From: JAICJJ01 sp039809985
GTDB taxonomy: Bacteria > Chloroflexota > Chloroflexia > Thermomicrobiales > UBA6265
Length of the DNA: 57,429 nucleotides
Assembly: GCA_039809985.1 (NCBI GenBank)
Contig: JBDHWC010000006.1
Span: forward strand, 1 to 57,429
Direction of reading: 5' to 3'
Both the position numbers and the translations under genes were made by a program. Positions within the stretch are counted from its first letter, which is position 1. Each line of letters opens with the position of its first letter. Below are positions 42,903 through 51,142 of this stretch, piece after piece. The notes below the pieces were generated by a model, which was not told the origin of the DNA, searched no databases, and saw only the letters and a program-made list of their open reading frames with translations.

Positions 42903-43856
42903 ATGGGCGAGGACGCCGAGGTGCGGGAGATCGGTGCGGTCGCGGTGGTCGGCGCCGGGACGATGGGGCGGCAGATCGCGACGCTCGGGGCGGCGGGCGG
43001 CCATCCGGTGGCGATCTTCGATGCCTACGGCCCGGCGTTGGAGTCGGCCATCCCGAGGATTCGCGAGGAGCTGGCGACGCTGCCGAGCGCGCCCCGCTAC
43101 CAGCACCACCAGTTCCGGTTGCGTCCCCCCGCCGACCCGGAGGAGGTGGTCGGCCGGATCCGGGTCGCCGCAAGCCTTGCCGACGCCGTCGACGGGGTCG
43201 ACTTGGTGATCGAGGCGGTCAAGGAGGACGTCGGGGTCAAGCGAGAGGTGTTCGCGGAGCTCGACCGGCTGACCCGCGGCACCATCTTGGCGACCAACTC
43301 GTCGTCGATCCCGTCGTCGCAGATCGCGCCGGCCGTGTCCGATCCGGGCCGGCTGCTGAACATGCACCACTTCGCGCCGATCTGGTTTCGCGCCATGGTC
43401 GAGATCATGGGCTGCGGCGAGACGCGGCCGGAGGTGATCGCCGCCGCGGCGGCTTACGGTCGCTCGCTCGGGCTGGTGGTGGCGACGGTGCGGGGGGAGA
43501 GCAAGGGCTTCATCATCAACCGGATCTGGCGGGCGGTGAAGCGGGAGTCGCTGCGGGTCGTCGACGAGGGGCATGCCGACCCGGAGGACGTCGACCGCCT
43601 CTGGATGCTCTTCTTCGGGACGCCGACCGGGCCGTTCGGGGTGATGGACATGGTCGGCCTCGATGTGGTTTCCGACATCGAGACGAGCTACCAGCAGGTG
43701 ACCGAGGACCCGACCGACACGCCTTCGGCGACCCTGCGGCGGATGCTCGACGACGGGCGGCTGGGCGAGAAGAGCGGGCAGGGGTTCTACCGCCACCCGG
43801 ACCCCGAGTATCTGGAAGAAGGATGGCTGACCGCGGGGGACGGTCCCGCGTCCTGA
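42903..43856 (+). CDS. 3-hydroxyacyl-CoA dehydrogenase family protein
   Basis: 317 residues. The Rossmann domain has AVVGAGTMGRQIATLGA and VIEAVKEDVGVKREVFAELD; TNSSSIPSSQIA carries the conserved Ser-Ser-Ile and NMHHFAPIWFRAMVEIM the catalytic His region. A C-terminal helical domain (GFIINRIWRAVKRE) completes the fold. It oxidises 3-hydroxyacyl-CoA or a related hydroxy acid with NAD. ATG 42903 follows AGGAAAGGGA. It is divergent from the ABC exporter genes and followed by a repeat-rich gap. Confidence 0.9.
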   Translation: MGEDAEVREIGAVAVVGAGTMGRQIATLGAAGGHPVAIFDAYGPALESAIPRIREELATLPSAPRYQHHQFRLRPPADPEEVVGRIRVAASLADAVDGVDLVIEAVKEDVGVKREVFAELDRLTRGTILATNSSSIPSSQIAPAVSDPGRLLNMHHFAPIWFRAMVEIMGCGETRPEVIAAAAAYGRSLGLVVATVRGESKGFIINRIWRAVKRESLRVVDEGHADPEDVDRLWMLFFGTPTGPFGVMDMVGLDVVSDIETSYQQVTEDPTDTPSATLRRMLDDGRLGEKSGQGFYRHPDPEYLEEGWLTAGDGPAS

Positions 43857-43860
43857 CCCG

Positions 43861-43920
43861 ACAGGGGGTGGGGCTCCGTCGGGACGCGGCCGTGCCACGG
43901 CAATTCGGGGGGAACGGGGG
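43861..43920 (-). repeat. Family II repeat core, inverted degenerate copy
   Basis: ACAGGGGGTGGGGCTCCGTC GGGACGCGGCCGTGCCACGG-type sequence starts 4 bases after the dehydrogenase stop; it matches the reverse of the core at 50325-50384 with several substitutions. The gap 43857-44270 holds no gene. A further partial match (TGACAGGGGG) is at 43971. Confidence 0.65.
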
Positions 43921-44067
43921 GTCCGGCGCTCACCACCGGTCGATGGTGCCGTGTCTCCAGCCGCAGCGGTTGACAGGGGGATATCAGGTCGACCGCGGGT
44001 TCCGCGCTTCGCGACCGAGCCCACCGGAGCCTCGCTCGCCCCCTGGCCCGCTCTCCAGAAGCGCCGG

Positions 44068-44142
44068 CTGACAGGCGGGCGCGTCCATTGGGAAGCGGCC
44101 GCGCCGCGGTACCGAGGGTTCGGGGGAGGGCTTGGCCCTCCC
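44068..44142 (-). repeat. Family II repeat core, inverted copy with attached hairpin
   Basis: Begins CTGACAGGCGGGCGCGTCCA, continues GGGAAGCGGCCGCGCCGCGG, and ends with an 8-bp stem hairpin GGGAGGGC/GCCCTCCC (44124-44142), as in copy A. Confidence 0.7.
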
Positions 44143-44166
44143 CTGACGCTGTGCCCCTCCTCCGCC

Positions 44167-44189
44167 GCCGTTGCCTGTCAGGCAACGGC
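44167..44189. terminator. Strong hairpin between convergent genes
   Basis: Perfect 11-bp stem (44167-44177 with 44179-44189) around one base, extended outward by pyrimidine/purine arms CTCCTCC/GGAGGAGG. It lies between the + dehydrogenase and the - knottin-repeat gene and could terminate both. Confidence 0.55.
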
Positions 44190-44270
44190 GGAGGAGGAGG
44201 AGAAGCAGACACAGGTGATGCCCGTCAGGGGCTGGGCCTGACGCGCCGGCCTTGCCGCCGCCGATTGTTG

Positions 44271-45884
44271 TCAGGCTGGCTCGGGGGTCACCACCGGGCC
44301 GTCGGTCGTGCGCTCGATGCCGAACACGACACCGTCGACTCGGCTCGGGCAGCAGAGCGCGTCGCTCGGCCGGTAGCGGACGTACTCCACCCCGATCTCG
44401 TCGGGCCGGGCGAGTTCGACGTGGCTGACCGCGCCGTCGGTGCGCGACTGCATCAGGTCCGGCGAGAGCGTGCCGGCGAACGCGCCGTCGACGAAGACGA
44501 ACCACTGAAAGTTCATCGGCCGACAGTTGGCGTCGAGCCCTTGGGCCGCCCGGATCACGCTGACGCCAAAGCCGGCGGTGTAGCCGCCGACCAGTTGCCA
44601 GCCGGCCGCGGCGAGCTGGCGGTCGCCCGCCGTCTCCGGCTTGCGCACGGTCGGGGCGCAACTGCCACTCGCGGCGGCGGCCTTCGGCGCGGTCGGGATC
44701 GCCACGCCAACCTTGTTCCAAGGCTGGCGGTCGCCGTCGAGCCACGTGGCCGGGAACCCGGACGCGTTGCCGGCGGCGACGGGGGTGGACGTCGGCGCGC
44801 TCGCCACGCTGGCAGGCTTCGTGGCCTGTGCCGCCGTCTGCTGCGAGTTGTTCGACCCCTCGGCGGTCGGCGTCTTGGCCTTCACGCCCTCGCCGGTGCC
44901 GTTGCTGGCGTTCCCATTGCCGGCCGTGCCTTGGTTCGGGTTCCCCGTGCTGTTCGGCTCGACGCAGACGAGGGACCCGTTGCAGACCAGGTTGTCGCAG
45001 CAGGGGTAGGTCTCGCACGACTCGCCGGGGCCGTTGCACGAGGCCCCGCTGTCGGGGATGAAGCAGACGGAATCCTGGCTGCACGCCAACCCGCCGCAGC
45101 AAGGCTGGTCGGCGCAGGAGTCACCCTCGTTGCCGCAAGTGGCGACGCCTTCGTCGGGGATGACGCAGGCTAGGCTGTTGTTGCAGGTCAGCCCGTCGCA
45201 GCATGGCTGGTTCTCGCACGATTCGCCCTCATAGCCGCAGACCGCGCTGGGCGCGACACAGGCGAGACTGGCGCTGCAGACCCACGGGTCGCAGCAGACT
45301 TGGTTCTCGCAGGACTCGCCTTCGTAGCCGCAGGTCGCGGCATCCGGGTCGGGGACGAAGCAGACAAGGTCCTGGCTGCAGGCAATGCCGTCGCAGCAGG
45401 CCTGGTACTGACAGGAATCCCCTGCGTAGCCGCACGACGTCGCCCCGCTGTCGGGGATGAAGCAGACGAGGTCCTGGCTGCAGGCGACCCCGTCACAGCA
45501 CGGCTGGTACTGGCAGGAGTCGCCTTCGTAGCCACAGGAGGCCGAATCCGCGTCGGGGATGAAGCAGACGGAGTCCTGACTGCACGCCAGCCCGTCGCAG
45601 CAGGACTGGTCCTGGCAGGAGTCCCCTTCGTTGCCGCAGGCCGCGGAGTCCGGGTCAGGGATGAAGCAGACGAGGTCCTGACTGCACGCGAGTCCGTCGC
45701 AGCAGGATTGGTCCTCGCAGGAGTCGCCCTCGTTGCCGCAGCCGTCGTCGGCGGCGACGCGTGCCGTGCCGGTCGCCGCGAGGAGGCCGCCGGCGACGCT
45801 CGCGGCCGCGAGGCGGCCGAGATCGCGCCGGGACTGGCCGCGGGCAAGGACGCGGACAAAGGCGTCGAACGTGTGGGGGTGCAT
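44271..45884 (-). CDS. Secreted protein with eight tandem cystine-knot-like repeats and an LppP/LprE-like C-terminal domain
   Basis: 537 residues. The leader FDAFVRVLARGQSRRDLGRL and a hydrophobic stretch form a Tat-type signal ending near ARVAADD. Residues 49-307 hold eight modules of 31-34 residues, each C-x6-C-x4-CC-x4-C-x5-C, the inhibitor-cystine-knot spacing, with consensus such as CGYEGDSCQYQPCC. A Gly/Asn/Thr/Ala linker leads to a C-terminal domain (~400-537) with WQLVGGYTAGFGVSVI, FQWFVFVDGAFAG and a final ALCCPSRVDGVVF, resembling LppP/LprE lipoprotein domains. ATG 45884 is chosen because it gives the leader. Export by Tat implies disulfides could form before or after transport. It is divergent from the ion-channel homologue. 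Function unknown. Confidence 0.85.
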   Translation of the reverse strand: MHPHTFDAFVRVLARGQSRRDLGRLAAASVAGGLLAATGTARVAADDGCGNEGDSCEDQSCCDGLACSQDLVCFIPDPDSAACGNEGDSCQDQSCCDGLACSQDSVCFIPDADSASCGYEGDSCQYQPCCDGVACSQDLVCFIPDSGATSCGYAGDSCQYQACCDGIACSQDLVCFVPDPDAATCGYEGESCENQVCCDPWVCSASLACVAPSAVCGYEGESCENQPCCDGLTCNNSLACVIPDEGVATCGNEGDSCADQPCCGGLACSQDSVCFIPDSGASCNGPGESCETYPCCDNLVCNGSLVCVEPNSTGNPNQGTAGNGNASNGTGEGVKAKTPTAEGSNNSQQTAAQATKPASVASAPTSTPVAAGNASGFPATWLDGDRQPWNKVGVAIPTAPKAAAASGSCAPTVRKPETAGDRQLAAAGWQLVGGYTAGFGVSVIRAAQGLDANCRPMNFQWFVFVDGAFAGTLSPDLMQSRTDGAVSHVELARPDEIGVEYVRYRPSDALCCPSRVDGVVFGIERTTDGPVVTPEPA

Positions 45885-46075
45885 GCGGTGGCTCCGATCC
45901 TCCGTGGGTCGGCTGTCGGGCACCGACTTGGATGTTCGTCTGGCAGGGCGGGGCAAACGCCACCATAGCACGTGCGGGAGAGAAGGGGAGTGGCTCGGCG
46001 CGGGCAAGCCGACGAGCCGGCTTGGCAGGCATCGGTAGAATCCGAAAAGTGACGGCGCGGTGCGCGAGGGGGGTC

Positions 46076-47110
46076 ATGCGACACGTCGGGGTCGTTGCCG
46101 ATTGCCGGGCGATGGCAGTTGCCGCACTGCGGGTCCTTGTGGCGGTAGTCGCCGTGGCCGCGGCTCTGGCGTGGTCCGGATCGTCGCGGTCGGCACGGGC
46201 TGCCGAGCCGGAGAGCTGCAAGGTCGGGATGTTCGTCCTCGCCCTGTACGACTTCGACTACGTGGCGAACACCTTCGACGCCGACCTCTGGGTCTGGAGC
46301 AACTGCCCCGTCGGACAAGCCGACCCGCTCGACAAGATCGAGTACCTCAAGGCAGACGCGATCACCCCGCGGATCCAGACTTCCGACGTGGTGGACGGCA
46401 CGGTCTGGGCAAGCCGGCGGCTGACCGGTTCGTTTCGGCACGTCTGGGACCTGCGCTCCTTTCCGTTCGACCGGCCGACCCTGACGATCGCGCTCGAGCC
46501 GGGCGAGCTGGAGGCGGACGAGTTCCGCTTCACGCCCGACACCGTCGGCAGCGGGCTCGACCAGGAGATCGCGATTCCTGGCTGGCGGATTGCCGGGCAC
46601 CGCTTCTGGGAGAGCCTGACGACCTACCCAACCACGTTCGGAGACCCGAGGTTCCCGACTGGCGCGCCGAGTGTCTACAGCCGCCTGACGCTGGCGGTGG
46701 ACCTGACGCGGAGCGAACTGGGCACCTTCTTCCAGATCACCGCGGTGGTGTACGCCGCGTTCATCCTTGCGATGCTGACGTTCGCGCTCCATCTGGACCG
46801 GAGTCTGGCCCTCGGCATCCAGCTCGGACTGCTCAGCAGCGCGCTGTTCGCGACGGCGGTCAACCTCGGGACCGCACGGAACGCGCTGGGGCACCAGAAC
46901 GGGCTGACACTGGTGGACCTGATCCACATCGCCGTGCTGCTCTACATCGTCGTGACCGCGGCGATCGCGATTGGCTCGCGGGCGGCGCTCGAACGGGGAA
47001 GCGACCTGAAGCGGGTCGCTCGCATCAACCACGCGGCCGGGGTGATGGCTGTCGTCTCGTTCGTCCTGCTCAACCTCGCGCTGATCCTGCGCGCGGCGCG
47101 GATTGGGTGA
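46076..47110 (+). CDS. Pentameric ligand-gated ion channel homologue (GLIC/ELIC type)
   Basis: 344 residues. Signal peptide to ~43 (SARAAE). The extracellular domain (44-215) has the family pattern, including LTGSFRHVWDLRSFPFDRPT (117-136), equivalent to the RFLGSF...LFPFDRQ stretch of ELIC; the Cys-loop cysteines are absent, as in most prokaryotic members. Four helices follow at ~217-238, 245-264, 278-300 and 317-338, with the M2-M3 segment NLGTARNALGHQNGLTLVDLIH and M4 INHAAGVMAVVSFVLLNLAL aligning well with GLIC. The M1 proline and the acidic residue at the inner pore mouth are not evident, so ion selectivity is unclear. ATG 46076 follows GCGAGGGGGG. A TAGAAT -10-like box is at 46036-46041. 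Confidence 0.85.
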   Translation: MRHVGVVADCRAMAVAALRVLVAVVAVAAALAWSGSSRSARAAEPESCKVGMFVLALYDFDYVANTFDADLWVWSNCPVGQADPLDKIEYLKADAITPRIQTSDVVDGTVWASRRLTGSFRHVWDLRSFPFDRPTLTIALEPGELEADEFRFTPDTVGSGLDQEIAIPGWRIAGHRFWESLTTYPTTFGDPRFPTGAPSVYSRLTLAVDLTRSELGTFFQITAVVYAAFILAMLTFALHLDRSLALGIQLGLLSSALFATAVNLGTARNALGHQNGLTLVDLIHIAVLLYIVVTAAIAIGSRAALERGSDLKRVARINHAAGVMAVVSFVLLNLALILRAARIG

Positions 47111-47156
47111 GGCGGCCGATCCGGCGATCCGCACGCGCACGGAACAGGAGGAGCCC

Positions 47157-47510
47157 ATGCCGACGTTCCGACCCGAGGCGACGCAGTGGGAAGCACGGTG
47201 CCTCGATCGCCCGTTGCCGTCGGATGCCGCCGAAGCCCCCCCGGAGCAACGCTTGGCCGTGATCGTGGCGTTCGTGCGCTGCGAGCACATCGACTTGGCC
47301 GGCGGTGATCCGTGGCCGATGTCGTGGGAGGGCGACACCCTGATCGTCCGATCCGAGGGCCGACAATCGCGAACCACCGAGGAGCGTCGCTACTCCCGGC
47401 AGGAGTTGCTCGACTGGTACGAACGGGCAGTCGCCTACCAGCATCGCTTCCAGGACCCGGACCTGACCTTGACCGACGTCCTGTACGAGACCGCTCCGAG
47501 GGAGACGTAG
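47157..47510 (+). CDS. Small protein of unknown function downstream of the channel homologue
   Basis: 117 residues from ATG 47157 with an excellent AGGAGGAG site. No signal peptide or membrane segment. Composition is acidic/aromatic: RLAVIVAFVRCEHIDLAGG, then PWPMSWEGDTLIVRSEGRQ and YSRQELLDWYERAVAYQHRF. I do not recognise the family. It begins 46 bases after the channel gene ends with no terminator between, so both are probably on one transcript; it could be a cytoplasmic partner. Confidence 0.7.
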   Translation: MPTFRPEATQWEARCLDRPLPSDAAEAPPEQRLAVIVAFVRCEHIDLAGGDPWPMSWEGDTLIVRSEGRQSRTTEERRYSRQELLDWYERAVAYQHRFQDPDLTLTDVLYETAPRET

Positions 47511-47737
47511 CGCGCCCGGGTGTCGACCGGCCGGGCCGGGTCGGCCGACGATGCTGCGGCAGAGGCACCGCTGTCAGCCCGCGCCCGCGACCGCCGGGTG
47601 AGCGGCCGGGCCGGCGGCGGGCGATATACTGCCGTCATTCCGGGCGGCATCGGGCGCGGGGCGGCGACGGGGAGTCGCCGCCGCGTCCGTTGTCGAAGCG
47701 ACGACGCGAACGGTGGCGAGGTTCAGGAGGGGCGCAG

Positions 47738-48781
<1,044 letters not shown>

Positions 48782-48812
48782 GCAGGACGCGGCCGAAGGA
48801 GGCCCCGGTTCG

Positions 48813-49955
48813 ATGGCCAAGAAGAAGACGCTCAACATCGGGTTGGTCGGCTGCGGCTTCATGGGCCGCACCCACTCGAACGCTTTCAGCAAGGTCGGCC
48901 ACTTCTTCGACCTGGAGATCCAGCCCGTCCTGAAGGCGGTCTGCGCCCGCAACCGGGACGAGGTCGAGGGGTTCGCCGAGCGGTGGGGCTACGAATCGGC
49001 CGAGACCGACTGGCGGGCCATGGTCGCGCGGGACGACATCGACCTGATCGACATCGCCAGCCCGAACAACACCCACGCCGAGATCGCGATCGCCGCCGCC
49101 AAGGCGGGGAAGATGGTCAGCACCGAGAAGCCGCTCTCCCGCTCGCTGGCCGAGTCGGAGCAGATGGTCGCCGCGGTCGAGGCCGCCGGCGTCGCCAACA
49201 TGGTCTGGTACAACTACCGGCGGGTGCCGGCGGTGACCCTCGCCAAGCAGCTGATCGACGAGGGGCGGCTGGGGCAGATCTTCCACTACCGGGCCCAGTT
49301 CCTGCAGGACTGGACCATCTCGAAGGACCTGCCGCAGGGCGGGGCCGCCCTCTGGCGGCTCGACAAGGCCGTGGCCGGCAGCGGCGTCACCGGCGACCTG
49401 CTGGCCCACTGCATCGACACCGCGCTCTGGCTCAACGGCCACATCGGCAAGGTCACGGCGATGACCGAGACGTTCATCACCGAGCGGCAGCACAACCTGA
49501 CCGGCAAGGTCGAGCCGGTGACGATCGACGACGCCAGCGCCTTCCTCTGCCGGTTCGACAACGGCTCGCTCGGGCTGTTCGAGGCGACGCGCTACGCGCG
49601 CGGCCACAAGGCGCTCTACACCTTCGAGATCAACGGCGAGAAGGCGTCGATCCGCTGGGACCTGCACGACCTGCACCGGCTGCAGTACTTCGACCACCGC
49701 GACGACGGGATCGTCCGCGGTTGGCGCTCGATCCACGTCACCGACGGCGACCAGCCGTACATGGCGCACTGGTGGGTGCCGGGCCTGCAGATCGGCTACG
49801 AGCACTCCTTCGTCCACCAGGCCGCCGACTTCCTGCAGGGGCTGGCCAGCGGCGAGCCGGCTGCGCCGAACTTCCGCGAGGCGATGGAGACCGACAAGGT
49901 CACCGACGCCGTCCTCCGCTCGGCGGAGACGGAGCGCTGGGTCTCGATCGCGTAG
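48813..49955 (+). CDS. Gfo/Idh/MocA family oxidoreductase
   Basis: 380 residues. NIGLVGCGFMGRTHSNAF is the NAD loop; TEKPLSRS is the family EKP motif; SGVTGDLLAHCIDTALWLNG carries the catalytic Asp/His-type residues of the second domain. ATG 48813 follows AAGGAGGCCCC. It forms an operon with the preceding isomerase-like gene and probably oxidises the same sugar or polyol. A terminator follows at 49982. Confidence 0.92.
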   Translation: MAKKKTLNIGLVGCGFMGRTHSNAFSKVGHFFDLEIQPVLKAVCARNRDEVEGFAERWGYESAETDWRAMVARDDIDLIDIASPNNTHAEIAIAAAKAGKMVSTEKPLSRSLAESEQMVAAVEAAGVANMVWYNYRRVPAVTLAKQLIDEGRLGQIFHYRAQFLQDWTISKDLPQGGAALWRLDKAVAGSGVTGDLLAHCIDTALWLNGHIGKVTAMTETFITERQHNLTGKVEPVTIDDASAFLCRFDNGSLGLFEATRYARGHKALYTFEINGEKASIRWDLHDLHRLQYFDHRDDGIVRGWRSIHVTDGDQPYMAHWWVPGLQIGYEHSFVHQAADFLQGLASGEPAAPNFREAMETDKVTDAVLRSAETERWVSIA

Positions 49956-49981
49956 GCGACCGCGACGTCGCGGAGCAGAGT

Positions 49982-50010
49982 GGGGCGGGCCGTTCGGTCC
50001 GCCCCTCTTC
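49982..50010 (+). terminator. Terminator of the isomerase/dehydrogenase operon
   Basis: 10-bp stem with one G-U pair (49982-49991 with 49996-50005), GTTC loop, followed by TCTTC. Confidence 0.65.
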
Positions 50011-50017
50011 ATGTCCC

Positions 50018-50060
50018 GGCAGGGGGAGGCCTCCGTCGGGAAGCGGCATCCGCGTCCCGA
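50018..50060 (-). repeat. Family II repeat core, partial inverted copy
   Basis: CGGCAGGGGGAGGCCTCCGT followed by CGGGAAGCGGCATCCGCG; reverse orientation relative to the copies at 50325 and 50430. The gap 49956-50546 contains only repeats and a terminator. Confidence 0.7.
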
Positions 50061-50076
50061 GGCCGGGTCCGAGGAG

Positions 50077-50246
50077 ACTCCCTCACCCCCCAGCCCCCTC
50101 TCCCATGGCGATGGGAGAGGGGGAGAACTTGGCTCAGGGGAGGGCCTGGCCCTCCCCCGGTTCAGTTTCTCCCCCTCTCCCGCCGCCGCGGGAGAGGGGG
50201 ATGAGGGGTGAGGGCGGTTCCGGCGGACCCGGCCTCGAGGTGCGAG
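50077..50246. repeat. Composite intergenic repeat, family I copy B
   Basis: Starts ACTCCCTCACCCCCCAGCC like copy A, with the hairpin CCCTCTCCCAT/ATGGGAGAGGG, a central AGGGCCTGGCCCT palindrome, a second CCCCCTCTCCC/GGGAGAGGGGG hairpin at 50171-50200, and ends GTGAGGGCGGTTCCGGCGG with flanking identity to copy A through CGAGGTGCG (50246). Confidence 0.8.
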
Positions 50247-50324
50247 GACCTCTATCGGTCAGAAGCCTACCCCTGTCAGATGGCGATCGGAGAGGGGGCA
50301 ATTGATCTGAGGGGAACTTGGCTC

Positions 50325-50384
50325 CCCCAAGGCCCCGGATCGCCGCTGCGCGGCCGCCTCCCGACGGATGCCTCCCCCTGTCAG
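50325..50384 (+). repeat. Family II repeat core, copy
   Basis: CCCCCAAGGCCCCGGATCGC, then CGCTGCGCGGCCGCCTCCCG, then ACGGATGCCTCCCCCTGTCAG-type end. Preceded by AACTTGGCT, as in the neighbouring copy. Confidence 0.75.
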
Positions 50385-50429
50385 CTCGCGAGGGAAGAGA
50401 GAGCAGTTGATCCGGGAGGAACCAAGTTT

Positions 50430-50484
50430 CCCCCAAGACCCCGGATTGCCGCGGCGTGGCCGCTTCCCGGCGGATTCCTCCCCG
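50430..50484 (+). repeat. Family II repeat core, second adjacent copy
   Basis: CCCCCAAGACCCCGGATTGC, then CGCGGCGTGGCCGCTTCCCG, then GCGGATTCCTCCCC. It is a direct repeat of the copy at 50325 at ~105-base spacing; the intervening sequence carries a TTGATC(C/T) element seen also at 50302. Confidence 0.75.
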
Positions 50485-50546
50485 AGCCAGCGGCATGTTC
50501 CGGGTGCGGCACGGCACCGCATGTTGTCGCAGGCAACGACTGAGTA

Positions 50547-51119
50547 TCAGAGGCCCGCCGCCACCCGTCGCATCACCGTCCGCAGCGTCTCGACCACGCC
50601 GGTGCCGTCGAGGGCGACGGCGCGGACAGTGGGCAGGCCGTCCGGGTTGAGCGCGGCGTCGAGGTCGGCGGTCGGCAGGGCGTCGGGGAGATCGGTCTTG
50701 TTGTACTGGAGGACGAGCGGGAACTCCGGGTAGGCCCGGCCCTGAACCGTGGCGAACTCCCGCAGCTCGGCGAGGCTGCGCTCGTTCTCCGGCAAGCGGT
50801 CGGCTTGGGCGTCGGCGACGAAGACGACGCCGTCCGCGCCGTTGAGCACCGCTTGGCGGGCGTGGCGGTAGCGCGGCTGGCCGGCGACGGTCAGCAAGTC
50901 GATGGTGACGCGGAAGCCGGCCAGACGGCCGAGGTCGAGCGGCAGGGTGTCGGAGAAGACGGTCCGCTCGCCGGCGGCGATCTCGCGCAGGCGGTCCGGG
51001 TCGGCGGCGGGGACGAGCTCGGCGACGCGACGCACGTTGGTGGTCTTGCCGCCGAGCTCCGGCCCGTAGTAGACGATCTTGGCGTGGATGTGCCGCCCCG
51101 GCAGGTCGATCAGCGCCAC
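50547..51119 (-). CDS. MglA-like small Ras-type GTPase
   Basis: 190 residues. G1 is YYGPELGGKTTNVRR, G3 TVAGQPRY (W/T-x-x-GQ form with Ala-Gly), G4 QYNKTDLP. MglA proteins control polarity and motility in other bacteria and act with roadblock-domain partners; none is encoded nearby. GTG 51119 begins MALIDLPGRHIHAKIVYYG. It lies 23 bases downstream of hflX on the same strand, so the two GTPases are probably co-transcribed. Confidence 0.88.
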   Translation of the reverse strand: MALIDLPGRHIHAKIVYYGPELGGKTTNVRRVAELVPAADPDRLREIAAGERTVFSDTLPLDLGRLAGFRVTIDLLTVAGQPRYRHARQAVLNGADGVVFVADAQADRLPENERSLAELREFATVQGRAYPEFPLVLQYNKTDLPDALPTADLDAALNPDGLPTVRAVALDGTGVVETLRTVMRRVAAGL

Positions 51120-51142
51120 GCTCGCCGCCGTCCGCGCCGCGG

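Noticed and set aside
44271..45884. Regular ~100-base DNA periodicity in this gene as a CRISPR-like or satellite array
   Set aside because: The periodicity comes from the translated Cys-rich modules, in one open frame with synonymous variation between copies.
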